Assembly: GCF_000002235.5 (NCBI RefSeq)
Contig: NW_022145612.1
Span: forward strand, 15,306,809 to 15,370,808
Direction of reading: 5' to 3'
From: Strongylocentrotus purpuratus
Taxonomy: Eukaryota > Echinodermata > Echinoidea > Camarodonta > Strongylocentrotidae
DNA: 64,000 bases
Below the pieces are notes generated by a model. That model saw nothing but the letters and a program-made list of their open reading frames with translations. It was not told the origin of the DNA and did not search any database. A program made the translations under genes and the position numbers. The first letter of the stretch is position 1. Every line of letters begins with the position of its first letter. Positions 34,124-45,484 of the stretch are shown here, one piece after another.

Positions 34124-37100
34124 TCTTTCATTAACTTAACAACTGATTATGTTTACTGATTAGGTGTTTCTGTGACCATATTTAAATCTGAGATGAAAAG
34201 GCATAGTCCGCTATAATATGATATTTATTTCATTATCAGATCAAAATGGCCTTGTCCATTACCTATATTGAAATATATGAACAAAGGTGAAAACATGTTA
34301 AACCACAATTAAAATCATTGCTTCACATTATGCAAACAGATCGCACTTAACAACAAGATTTTGCCAAATGGTTAAAAAAAAAAAAAAACATTTTTTTTTA
34401 CAAGAATATTCTGTGCTTCAATTGGGAAAATTAATCAGCAGCTGAATATTATGAATACATCTCTTTTTCATAACCGATTTAGTTTAGAGGGAAGTGATTA
34501 CACGAAATAAAATGCATACAAACTATTTAAATGTTGTGATTACGTGATAAGATAATGTGCTGGAGCTGTATAATGATGAAACGAAGTACGATACATCATT
34601 TAGTCACCATGGTCATGCTGGTCAAACACTGAAAGGTCAAGAACCGAATCCCAATGTCTCTGTACTCTATACACCTTACACCGTATGAATGGAGTTTTCA
34701 ATTTACCGTTCACAAGCATTAATCGCTTTGCCGAGATAATCTCTGTTAAGAAAATGTGTCAATTAAACCAGACCCAGTTATGCGAAACGCCTAATACTCC
34801 AGAAAAGGCTCATTTTGGTCTGACATCGAATCCAAACTCTGTGAACCCGGCTATATACAAAATGTTGGAAGCCCCGAAAAAGTATGCAATCATGCATGAT
34901 CGTGGAGAAATTTCATGCATGTACATGGCCAATATAAGACTTTAAGAAACAAAATGACTAAAATTTAAAAAATAGGTCCAGGAGCCAACGACTCATGAGG
35001 CTGACTGAAATACAATGCATTATAAAGGAAATACATATGAAAGTAGAACATTCTAAATGGTCCACAAGATCAACGGCCCATTGGACCTAGTAGAGGAAAG
35101 AGATGAAAATAATGATCGGTCTCGTGAACCGTTGGTCCATAATTAGTGAGTCCTATATACAAAAAGTGCCAAGATTGCCCACGAGATCTGCATTGGCGGT
35201 TTCGTTGGCTGTTGGTCATAATAATTATTATGAACCCTATAAGGAAAATAGTGTTGTCAGGAAGCATGCAAGACCGCGTGGGCTGTATATTGCTGAATGT
35301 TATGTTTTCTAAATATTAAACAAAGATTTTGTGATAAATATTTATTTATATATTTGCGAAAAAAGATCATTATCATGCCTACTCATATTTTCATCCAACA
35401 ATGCTTATTATACTGCCCAAATTTATCACGAACTCTCCACTTGTCTATAAACTTCGATTATCCTTCACAAAATAATAGTTATCATCATCAAGAATCATGA
35501 GCGTGATTTCTGGGGAACTCGTAAACATCATTTGAAAAGAATCATATTCCTTGTTTTGGAGCAGGATTAAAACGTTAGATAAACATGATACAGGCAAAAT
35601 CTAATTTCATTCCGTGTTTGCTTCTGATTTTCCTCGCGGGGGCTAAAAATGAAAATAGAGAATGATATGTCCATCATGCACCCGAGAGAGGCCAAGCAAT
35701 TTCATATTTCATTCATTACTCCGCGTTGTGTGTACGCCCACGCTGTTCTTGAAGGCTTTGGACACCCATTTTCTGGAAACAACGAGGTGGAAAACTCGTA
35801 GGCGTTCCTGTTTTTCAAGGAAGCATCGTCAACTTTGACATTATAGCATGGGATTTGAGTCTTCATCTGTCCACTCTCCCTTTTATCATGCTGATTTTTT
35901 TTTTTTTTTTTTTTACAGCAAATGGGGAATATCACAGGCAGAATTTGAAAAATTACGCCCACGTTTGTACTTTCTTTTCATCTCCCCCTCATTTTGTGTA
36001 CCCCATTTCCAAAGCATTTAATTGCGTTTAAGATTGAATATACGCTAAAATGATCGAATGAATAATTTAGCCTACATTTTGAAAGTAAAACCACCGTGAT
36101 CTATTATTAGGCTACAATATCACCATCTACCATGCAGGAGCGACATCATTCATCCTGCATGCAATAATAACCGTTAGTTCTACGTGCATGTAACGAAACC
36201 GTCTAGACAGAATTTTATCTTAAATGAAATGAATGTGAAGTAAAGTGACTTTGTTTAGTCTTTGTTTATATTTTGTTGTGAAAATACAAGGATATTTACA
36301 GATGCAGGATATGGGCATATGCCCAATAACAACATACCTATTTCCGAACAAGGAAGTATTATCATGATAATACTGTTAAAATAAACAAACACTTCACCAG
36401 AAATTGTCACCGACGCCTACTACTTCTATAATTTCCGCCTATCGAAAGGCATATTCTTAGTAACGGATCGCCATAAGGGATCAATCTGTTATTTTGTAGA
36501 GCCTCTCCCCCCCCCCCCCCCCCACCCCCATCCCGATGCCTCGCATCATTACTCGGAGAAAGTGATCGGTGTGACGTCATCCAGTGAAATGTCAAAATGC
36601 CTGGTCACGCGCTTTGATTGTTGATTTTTGTTATCTTGGCACTCCTTGCTCGCGGCGCATTACTGCTGTACGACAAGAAGTATTTAAATAAGCTTCTGCT
36701 GTCATGGCCTTTATCCTGTAAAATTATTATTATTTCATGTATTTTGTTCTTCTTTTTATAATATCATTTTATACTCTTTGTATATAATGTCACATTGAAC
36801 TTAACTAATACATCAAGTAGCAAAATAACGATTCTGTTGTTACCATGCACACGTGATGAAAATAGTTAGTCCACTTTTATAATAAAATGTTCATTGTGTT
36901 TTGAGTTAGATATCGTGTGTCGTGTGATAGAGTAGCAGGATTTTTTTTTTTATTAAACTTTTCAGCTTGAAACATCTGTTTGTTTTTCTTCTAATAATTA
37001 TGTGACGTTCCTTGTGACGTCATTTTTTCGGATTTGCCGCCATATGGCTACATGCTGTGTTGACGAACTTGTACGAACCGGAGCGTACTGCGAGTTAATG

Positions 37101-37162
37101 CCCTGCAGAGAACAAAATATTCAACAAACATTTATTTTCAGTTTTCTTTAGCAATGGATACT

Positions 37163-37441
37163 CAGGCGCGTACGCAGGGGGAACTAAAAAAAACCCAACC
37201 CGGGCCCCCCCCCCCCTTTGTTTTTTGTTTTTGTTTTTGTTTTGTTTTTTAATTATAAAGAAAAAAAAGAAAAGAAAAAAAAATTATGCCCATGACTGAC
37301 CTAAAAAAGGTGACCTTACCCCCCCCCCCCCCCCAACGAAGAAAAATGTCAAATTTTCAAATTTCGAGACCACAAAAAAGAAAAAAGTGTCCTCTTACCC
37401 CCCCCCCCCCCCCCCTTGAAAAAATCCTGCGTACGCCTCTG
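37163..37441. mobile_element. Non-autonomous hAT-type element with 8-bp target duplication
   Basis: Terminal inverted repeats are 'caggcgcgtacgcagg' (37163-37178) and the complement of 'cagaggcgtacgcagg' (37426-37441), 14 of 16 matching. The flanks are 'tggatact' (37155-37162) and 'tgcatact' (37442-37449), an 8-bp duplication with one difference, as hAT transposases make. The 279-bp body is poly-C, poly-A and 'aaaaaag' low complexity with no transposase. One mismatch in the duplication suggests moderate age. Confidence 0.7.
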
Positions 37442-38127
37442 TGCATACTGATGCAAAAGAAATGCAAAAAAAAAAGAGATGCAAAAAGAACAATGGGTAT
37501 ACAATGATTTAAATATTCAATATTCAAGCCCCCAAAATGTTTCCTTTTTAAAAATATAAAATACATAGAAGCTAGGTTTCTTCCAGCATTTAAAACTTGA
37601 ATCTATACCATCTTGAAACGCTCTCACTCCACGCCCCATTTTAAATGTTGATTTTTAAGCCCCCATAATAAAAAGTAAATAAGCAAACAAAACAAACAAA
37701 CTAAATAACCTTCAATTTTTCAATGACAAATGAAATCGAGAGTCACTGATTATCACGGCTACACTTTGTCACGTTATTATTTGATATGAAGAATGAATAA
37801 GAATAGAACAATAATGTTTGTGAATGGTGAGGCTTTGATTTCGGAACTCGACGCGCGAAATAGTTGAGATGGTTCTTGGTTGGTTGGTCCTCCAAAATAC
37901 TCGTCTGAGTTCTAACTGGAGGTGCAAATGGTTAGCAAATTGTAGGAATTGTAATTACTTTGTTCAGATTGCATTGGAACTTTTTGGTTCCTTTAAAACG
38001 GTCATTATTTTTTCAGGAACAAAAGAAGCTTTCCATTCTTCTAAAATGTTCAATTTAATTAATGTCAGGTACATAGGGAGGCAGTGACATGTCGATTCTT
38101 TTTTTGCGAAATGACTTGGAATTTCAT

Positions 38128-38213
38128 GTAGCCCGGCCAGGGATTCGAACTGAGGTCATTCACCTCGATCAACTCGATGCCTATTATTAGCTACGAGGAA
38201 AAGGTGTACGACC
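38128..38213 (-). repeat. tRNA-like remnant (SINE head or tRNA pseudogene)
   Basis: On the minus strand, 'agttcgaatccctgg' fits a pol III B box (complement at 38140-38150 on +). About 40 nt upstream, 'tagctaataataggcat' loosely fits an A box. The acceptor stem does not pair and no clear anticodon arm is seen, so a functional tRNA is unlikely. Confidence 0.4.
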
Positions 38214-38510
38214 TCGGATAACCTAAATTCTTCACATTCCATGATGCGCAATTGCTTCGCGTGCATAAAAGCCATGCGCAAGTCACCTAAACTATTTTTG
38301 TGGGTGTGGTCTTCTACACAAGCGCGTGTAAATGCTAATTTAGGGCGTGTTCATGTAAATTTATTATGCGCGTCCATAAGACCAAATAAACCGATAATGA
38401 TAATATATAAATATGTTTCTTATTTGCCTATTGTTTTCAAACGATAAAAAACGATCGGGGTTTCCTTCCAAACACCAATCAAAATAGTTTCTACAAATCT
38501 TGCAGATTAT

Positions 38511-38692
38511 TATACAAATAATGAATGGTTATGAGTTCAATAGTGCGAATATTTTCATGAGTTGAAAGATTAACATTCTATTCAACGTTGAATAGAGTTG
38601 AATAGAATCAACGTTAATCTTTCAACGAATGAAAATATTCGCACCATTGAATGAATGAAAAACATTCATTATTTGTTTTATACAACATCGAA
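38511..38692. repeat. Imperfect palindromic element
   Basis: Left-arm words 'tacaaataatgaatg', 'gtgcgaatattttcat' and 'gttgaaagattaac' recur inverted on the right as 'gttaatctttcaac', 'atgaaaatattcgcac' and 'cattcattatttgt'. They meet at a centre with 'ctattcaac' and 'gttgaatag' repeats. The arms are about 75-80 bp. Confidence 0.65.
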
Positions 38693-38844
38693 GAAGATCT
38701 AATAGAACGTTATCAACAAATTATGCTTTACTCCTTATATCAAAGATAAATTAAAGTTGGAGTCAAGCCTTCTCGATTACATTCAGATTGCCTGCGCGTC
38801 AGATACACGCAGGGATACGCGCGCGCACGGCTGAGAGGAACGCA

Positions 38845-38905
38845 GGCTGCATATAACCAAAATTGCACGGCGCATATAACCAAAAATGCACGACCGTGCA
38901 ATATA
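38845..38905. repeat. Short direct repeat 'gcatataaccaaaa.tgcacg'
   Basis: Two tandem copies of about 21 bp, 24 bp apart, are followed by 'accgtgcaatataac', a partial inverted match. It may be part of the same compound element as 38511-38692. Confidence 0.5.
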
Positions 38906-39287
38906 ACATCTATTGAATATCATGTGACCAACAATCCTCCAATCAAATGACAAGGATCCACGTAGGTGTTGTATAAAACAGGTATTGTGATGCCCTGGCG
39001 TTGAGCAATATACTCATGCAGTAAACGATGTTTCTTGTTTTGTGTTTTAACGATGTGAGATTGTAATTTATAATAAGGCGTTTTGTATTTTAACCTCAAC
39101 CATTTTTTTAAAGATTTAATTCAAGATAAACATATTTAGGTTTGATGAGTGCACAACAAGAATACAATGAAGAAAAGTAATACTTAGACGACCAGTGCAT
39201 TCAAGATGTAACGTCCAAAACTTTCAGTAAAAAGGCATCACTTTATTTGCCTAACTTTAAAGATGGAATCGAAATGAAATTAGAATT

Positions 39288-39480
39288 TAAAGCTTATCAA
39301 CACACTAGTGTGGCTAGGAGGGATTAGAACACACAGCTAGGTCACTGACAGGTGGCTATCTCATCAACTCAGCTCTCAAATAACATAAGAAATAGAGGAT
39401 CATGGGGGACCAAAAGCAACCGATTGGGGAAGTTTTCTATATAGAGGGAGCAAGTAGCTACAAGTAGGACTGTGTGGCTT
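39288..39480. repeat. Interspersed repeat, copy 2 (partner at 2862-3052)
   Basis: It carries the same ordered blocks as the first copy, including 'agaggatcatgggggacca' and 'caagtagctacaagtag'. On the minus strand 'gagctgagttgatgagat' and 'gtgttctaatccctcct' look more like A and B boxes here than in copy 1. Confidence 0.6.
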
Positions 39481-42206
39481 TGTGATAAGTGTGTTCTCTA
39501 AAAACCCTCATAAAAGGATAAAGTGCTATTACTACTACACGAACTCAGTAATGCAGATCTTGTTTCAACCTACATAATTGTCATGATTGAAGGTTAGATT
39601 TGATGATTACTGGTGCGAATGAAATTAATTTACATTTTCTATGGAAAAAATTTAACCTCACAGACTAAACATGTCGAAACTTTTAACTGATCTGCTTCGA
39701 TACGGAAATCTTAAGATGAAATTTCTCTCTTAATTATGTGAGAGGAGCTGAGAAATGTGGCGTTAGATCGTGCACAGTGACCCCGTGGATACGCCCTAAA
39801 CTTATAGTTAGGGGGGGGGGGGGTCAAGTGCAGATAGGCCGAAACGTTCACTGATGAAGTGCAGAATCTTTCCCCTCCCCCACCCCCCCCCCCCCCACAC
39901 ACACACACATTTAGTAGGAACGAACGAAAATCAAATAATGACCCTTCGATGTGGCAAATTTTGTATACTTGAGATTGTGTACTCATAAAAGAAGAGCACT
40001 TGCGTGAGTTCACTTTTCTGGGGCAAGTTCATGATTAAGCGTGTATTGATTTCAGATTGGTTTCAGCTTTTAGTGAAGATAAAACTACAATGAATCCTAG
40101 GTTTAATCACATTGGAAACAATAGGCACCAGCTGACTTCACGCTGATAGCGTCAATGAACCATTGTTATCATCCCTTGTTGAATACCTCTCCTGCATCGT
40201 GCGAGAGGCTGACTGTGTAATTGTTACCCTGTTTCCTTGACAACCCCTCTTTGAATGACAGTTATTGCTAGCGTGAACAATGCCACCCCGGACAGACTGA
40301 ACATCTCTTTTCTTTTATTACCTGTATGGGTCCGGTCCCCAGGATCTGAGTGATGTACCCCCAGCCTGTAATGATCATTATGTAGTGATTACGTGCAGAA
40401 AAGCGATGCCATCCTTTGTGGCATCGTTTTTGTTACCGCCGTTACCAAGTCTTTTCGGAGAAGGTGCCCAGGGTTTAATGAGTGATGTACCCCAGGTTTT
40501 TTTGTTTGTTTACAAATTATGCAAGAGAAACAAAACAAACCTTCTTGATATGATTCTATTTTCCCCGCCATGCCTTCGAAATAATTTCACTTTTCGAAAA
40601 GGTCCCCATGCAGGATGAGTGATATAATATACAAGCTTGAAGAACTTGCGTGCAGGTGTGCAAATGATTTTTTATGTGATTAGGATAATTTTTGTCTTAA
40701 AAACTAAGAGGTATACCCGGGGAGGTATAATGATAAGAATCGGTTTGCCACTGGTTTATCGTTCTGTAAACTCAAGAAGTATATACACTGCCGCTATAAT
40801 TACAGAACCCATGGAGATCTATCACGAATTGTGGATTGAATCGAATTGAGGACGTATAAGCTAGTATAGTAAGCTTTTTGTTGTTAGAACATCAATATTT
40901 TTTAAAACTCAATTGGAATACATTGGCATGTTTTTTTTTTAATTGTTGATTACTCTGGCGAGAATCCCTTAAAAACGGTCATTAATTCAGCGGATGAATT
41001 CGAATTGTAGATGCTATGACGTAGGTATACTGTATTATAGCAAGCTTTTGGTTGTCAGAGGCGATGTTCATTTTGAAATCAGTTCTATAGATTAAGAATA
41101 CATGTAGGCCTACCATCTTTTCTTGTTAATGTTTAATTGATGATGGTGAGGTTGTTGAGAACAGAAACCGGGGGAGAGAGAGAGAGAGAGAGAGAGAAAG
41201 GAAGAGAGCGCTCACGTCAGACGTCAAAATCATAAAAATTAATTTCAGTAATATAAATCCAGTAATTCCTCAAACATTACGTGGTATTATTTTGTAAGAA
41301 GAACCTCTCATGCACACATATTGCTGGTATATTATCCAGCGATTATGCTGGCTATCTGCCATGAGAAGAACATTCTTCGAGAGGTAGCCTCCAATAAGAA
41401 GTTACGATCACGGGACAACATCTATTACAGACATCTCAACTCGTGACTACAGACATGAAGGTCACAGAAAATTTCAATTCAGTGGCGGTCATGAGAGAAA
41501 ATTTCAATCAAAATTTGGAATAATGAGCGACATTTCTGACGTCAATCTTTGCATGGTGATGAAAAGTAATTATGATTTTCAAAATCACTTCTATAGTCCC
41601 GGTATCATATGCCAAAATCTTCCCCAGAACATACCTAGATACCATTCTTATGACTTCGTGTGGTATATTATAGTTCATAAAATTTGGCGGGAATCCAATG
41701 TTACATGTTACGAGACACCTACAAACAATAACATAAGCACATGACCGTTCCTAACGATATTTAGGTCGTCATGATCCAGTCTAGGTGTATACAGACACCG
41801 GGACTACTTCGGGACCACATACCAACTTGAATTTGTATACTGGTAACGCCACTCCACCAGGGCTTCGCGCCAAGAAATTTGAGTTTTGTTTACAAACAGT
41901 CGAACCGTTCTTCGGCAACGTGACGCTCGCGCCGTAACCATATCGTAGTCTAAAAAATGCAGACTATGGTGAATCACAACAATATCGCAAAAGGTTGTTT
42001 TGATACTTCAACGTGCAACACAATTGCATGGCGAAACCTCATAGACATTGTATAAAACATGATTACAATATCATTTTTTTTTTCTTTTCTTTTTTTTCCC
42101 ATTTAAAATGTAATACATGACAAAAGAAAACAGATATCGTTTCTCAGGCTACGAGACTCGTCGAAGCAGACAACGAGAACCATATCGATTTGTGGAATTG
42201 TTACGG

Positions 42207-42218
42207 ATGAATATTCAT
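42207..42218. promoter_or_regulatory. ATGAATATTCAT palindrome
   Basis: A 12-bp perfect palindrome of the POU/MORE-like type. Identical copies lie at 30380-30391 and 45214-45225. There is no gene next to this copy. Confidence 0.3.
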
Positions 42219-42476
42219 GAGGATGTTTACCGATACAAATCTGGCTCATCCGGAAACAGTTTACATCAAGTATCGGACAGTTGGTTACTAATCAATAAAC
42301 CGTTGTGGAGTTACACAATAAGTGACCAAGCTTTTAGGGGTGGCCTAACATGTTTATTGTTGGGTTCAAATTGTGGCCATTGAAAGCATGAAATTCTTTT
42401 TCATTTTGCGCCATCACTTTTGTTGGCATATTATTATGACACAGACTGATGTAGGTTAGTATGGTATGAGAATAAT

Positions 42477-42478
42477 GA

Positions 42479-42522
<44 letters not shown>

Positions 42523-42538
42523 ATAATAATAATAATAA
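42477..42538. repeat. (TAC)n(TAA)n microsatellite
   Basis: About 14 TAC/CTA units run into about 6 AAT units. Confidence 0.9.
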
Positions 42539-43679
42539 CATTAATAAAGAGGAAATGAAAGTCGTAAAATATACTTATTCAGTGACAATATCGAAAGGTG
42601 ATCCATGAGATAATTACAGGACAGATGTTCTTTGTATATAAACTGAATTGGTGTACTCTAAGGTTTGAGGTTTGACGAATATAACTTTACAATCATACAG
42701 CTCATTCTGTACTATGCCTGGTAATGAGATATTCAATGATTCTGGCAATATACACGATTGGACGCTTTATGTATACTTTTATAATATTTAAATACTATCA
42801 TCTTTGAATAGTTTTGGTTTTATCATGGACCTACCACTTCTTAGTAGGTCCTGAAATAGCTATACTTTTTAGGAAAGCCTATTTCCAGTTCTATTTCTCC
42901 CTAAAGACATATATTACTGAGTGGTCTCACTTTGTCCTCATTATCATGAACTTCGATAAAATAATGATAATTCAAATCGTAAAAAGACCTGAATCACGAT
43001 GACTCGCGAAGACTGCCTGGCAGTACCAAGCAAGTCGGACCACCGGTTAAGACGGGCGAGGCTACCCCCGAAATATATAATACCCAAACAATAGTGGGTC
43101 CGTCATCGTATAGGTGTCCCAGGGTAGCCACATTCCAGGCATTCTTCGACTCTAACCTCACCCTGTATTGTTGTCTCGTACCTGCGTGAGAAACTTCCCA
43201 AAAGTTGAGTAACTTTTTCATAGTTCTATCGAGCATACGTTGGAGAACTATAGAGCTCTGTTTTGCGTGGTCTAGAACGGGGCGAAGGCGTTGGCGCAGC
43301 AGACTTATGGCTTTACATCCACTTGTCTTTTTGTGTATGAAGTTAGTGTTGATCCGTTCTTAGGATACTCTATTGACATTCATGGGCTGACAAGTTTTAC
43401 TTATGCAAAATAGTCGAAAGTATTATATCACAACAAATATACTATATATTTATGTGTGCATGTATGCGAGCCTGATGTTTTGAGTGGATAGTATAGGTCT
43501 AACATTATCATAAAGAATCCTTCCTTGTTTGATGTTGTGACGTCTCATTAAGTTAAATATTGTTTTGATTGGAATGTTGTCATGAGGAAATAATCGTTTG
43601 ACGTCATTGGAACTACATGTAATTGAGTCTTTGGAGAGAGAGAGAGAGAGAATGAAAGGGATATAATTATAGTATTGAT

Positions 43680-43729
43680 AATATTGATAGTAATAATAAT
43701 ATTGATAATAATGATAATCAAATAATAAC

Positions 43730-43761
<32 letters not shown>

Positions 43762-43762
43762 A
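43680..43762. repeat. (AAT)n microsatellite
   Basis: Imperfect then perfect AAT units, preceded at 43633-43651 by a short (GA)n tract. Confidence 0.85.
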
Positions 43763-44908
43763 ATTAATAATAATTTTAGACAAATTAAGAAAAAGATATA
43801 AACTTAAACTGTGGCTTGGAAAAGAGATCTTTGTAGGAAAATAGAATGATCAGACTAGAAAAGATTGTATTTACATGTACCATGAGCATAATAACAAATA
43901 TGAAAACAACCAACAAAGCTAAAAATACATGGAAACAATACAATTAATGGAATAAGTATGACTACATGCAATTCAGTTTAAATGTTTAGAAGATTACCAA
44001 TTGTAATTATGCATAATTATGATTGATAATATTGAAAGATTGGAAATAGTTCACTGATGATCGTCAATGGAAAAATGCATGTTGAATTAAAGTGTTGAAA
44101 TGTAAAATATAAAAAGTTAAGTGCCTAGAAATCCGAGTAGCTCTAGTACATAAAAATTGTAGTCCAACGAGGATAAAGTACAGTAAAAAAAAAAAAAATT
44201 GTCGCTCATAATAATATCATATTGGTGAGAGGTCTAGCGTCCTCAACGACTGTTATGAGAGCATGTCGTCTGCTTTGAATCGAACCAGGCAGGCGCGCTT
44301 ACGTTGGGCGGTTTATCGACGTAGCACGCGATGTTATGTCGCAGAGTTAGGCATAATTATGCTGTATTCATGGTCTCGGTCGTTTGCGCGACGGGCACTG
44401 CTTGGCTTCATGCCCAAGTACATGATTGAAGTTTTTCATTTGAAATCATGTCAGTCTTACAATCCTGGAATCTGCAATGTATTCAATACTGAAGAACATA
44501 TGTTTCCCCGTTGAAGAAGTTTGTCTACTTTGGAAAGCTTTTTTCTTTGTTCTTTTCTAATTGAATAAAGTAAGGTCTAATAGTAACTTACACAGCCGTA
44601 TTCATAATTATAAGCTCATGTTATAGATCTAGTTCTTGTCTGTAAATGCTACATATTTCTATTATTCATGATAAGAGAAATTATGATTTCTTAATAACTT
44701 GTAGAAGTACCGTCAAAATACGATAATTTTCATCTGAAATGAATGTACGAATGTTCTTTCACATAATTGTGGCAGACATATTAAAACGCTGAAGAAAAAA
44801 GCAGTTTGCAGGCAAAATCATCCAGACATTTTTTATGCACACCGAGATTTCGCGGTCAAAAGTTCACCTGGCGGGGAGAATCGAGCGCTATAATGTACGT
44901 TCAACCTT

Positions 44909-44920
44909 ATGAATATGCAT
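44909..44920. promoter_or_regulatory. MORE-like POU site upstream of the PIM gene
   Basis: 'ATGAATATGCAT' fits the two-half-site palindrome bound by POU-domain dimers (ATGCATATGCAT type). It is 576 bp upstream of the PIM start codon. Together with 45214-45225 it forms a pair. Function is inferred from motif and position only. Confidence 0.3.
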
Positions 44921-45213
44921 CAACACAATCAGTTTGATTCGTCCGCTGGTTTAGAAAAAACATCCAATCACAAGCGACGATATCCTACACGTTAACCGTT
45001 GATAAAAGCGGGAAAGGGCATACGCGACTAAATTAGTACCAACATTTGATCATTTTACAAAGGCATTTGATGACCTGCAAATCATCACAAATTCATTCAG
45101 AAAACCTAATGAACATCATTTGATCACATTTTCAACGTTTAGTTCATGTTTTATAAGAAAACAGGTACCAAAAGAGCATTGTTTTGATCACCGTGCGGAT
45201 GGATATACTTCTT

Positions 45214-45225
45214 ATGAATATTCAT
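45214..45225. promoter_or_regulatory. MORE-like POU palindrome upstream of the PIM gene
   Basis: A perfect 12-bp palindrome, 'ATGAATATTCAT', lies 271 bp upstream of the PIM start codon, in what is probably promoter or 5'UTR sequence. The transcription start is not visible. Confidence 0.3.
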
Positions 45226-45484
45226 CAGTCACTGACTCCGAGCCTCAATGTTATGAGGCGGGTACACCCGGCTTGCATGCACGGTACGGTTTGGCCTGTG
45301 TTTAGTGTTTTGTGTGGTCGTGGCAATTTTTACTATAGTCACCCGACGATCATCAAATACTTCAGTAGTAAACACAACTCTAGTCGTGAAAGCACCTAAC
45401 CGACGCTCTTGGAATTATACTTACGGATCGTATTCTATATTCATCACAACAGCGTGACAATATTATTTCTCCTCTAAATTCAAC

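Larger units (their letters stand above)
30392..37150. other. Gene-free intergenic stretch
   Basis: No exon, RNA gene or long ORF is convincing here. It contains a (TC)n tract at about 34075-34120, poly-G/poly-C runs (31887, 36507) and the poly-G element starting at 32017. Confidence 0.45.

Noticed and set aside
38128-38213. Functional tRNA gene
   Set aside because: B box is good, but the acceptor stem does not pair and no anticodon arm is evident; kept only as a tRNA-like remnant.
42117-42383. 88-codon ORF containing a POU-like palindrome
   Set aside because: No domain, no splice support and no homology that I recognise.
44263-44514. 83-codon Arg-rich ORF upstream of the PIM gene
   Set aside because: No motif and no splice link to the PIM first exon; composition reflects a CpG-rich patch.
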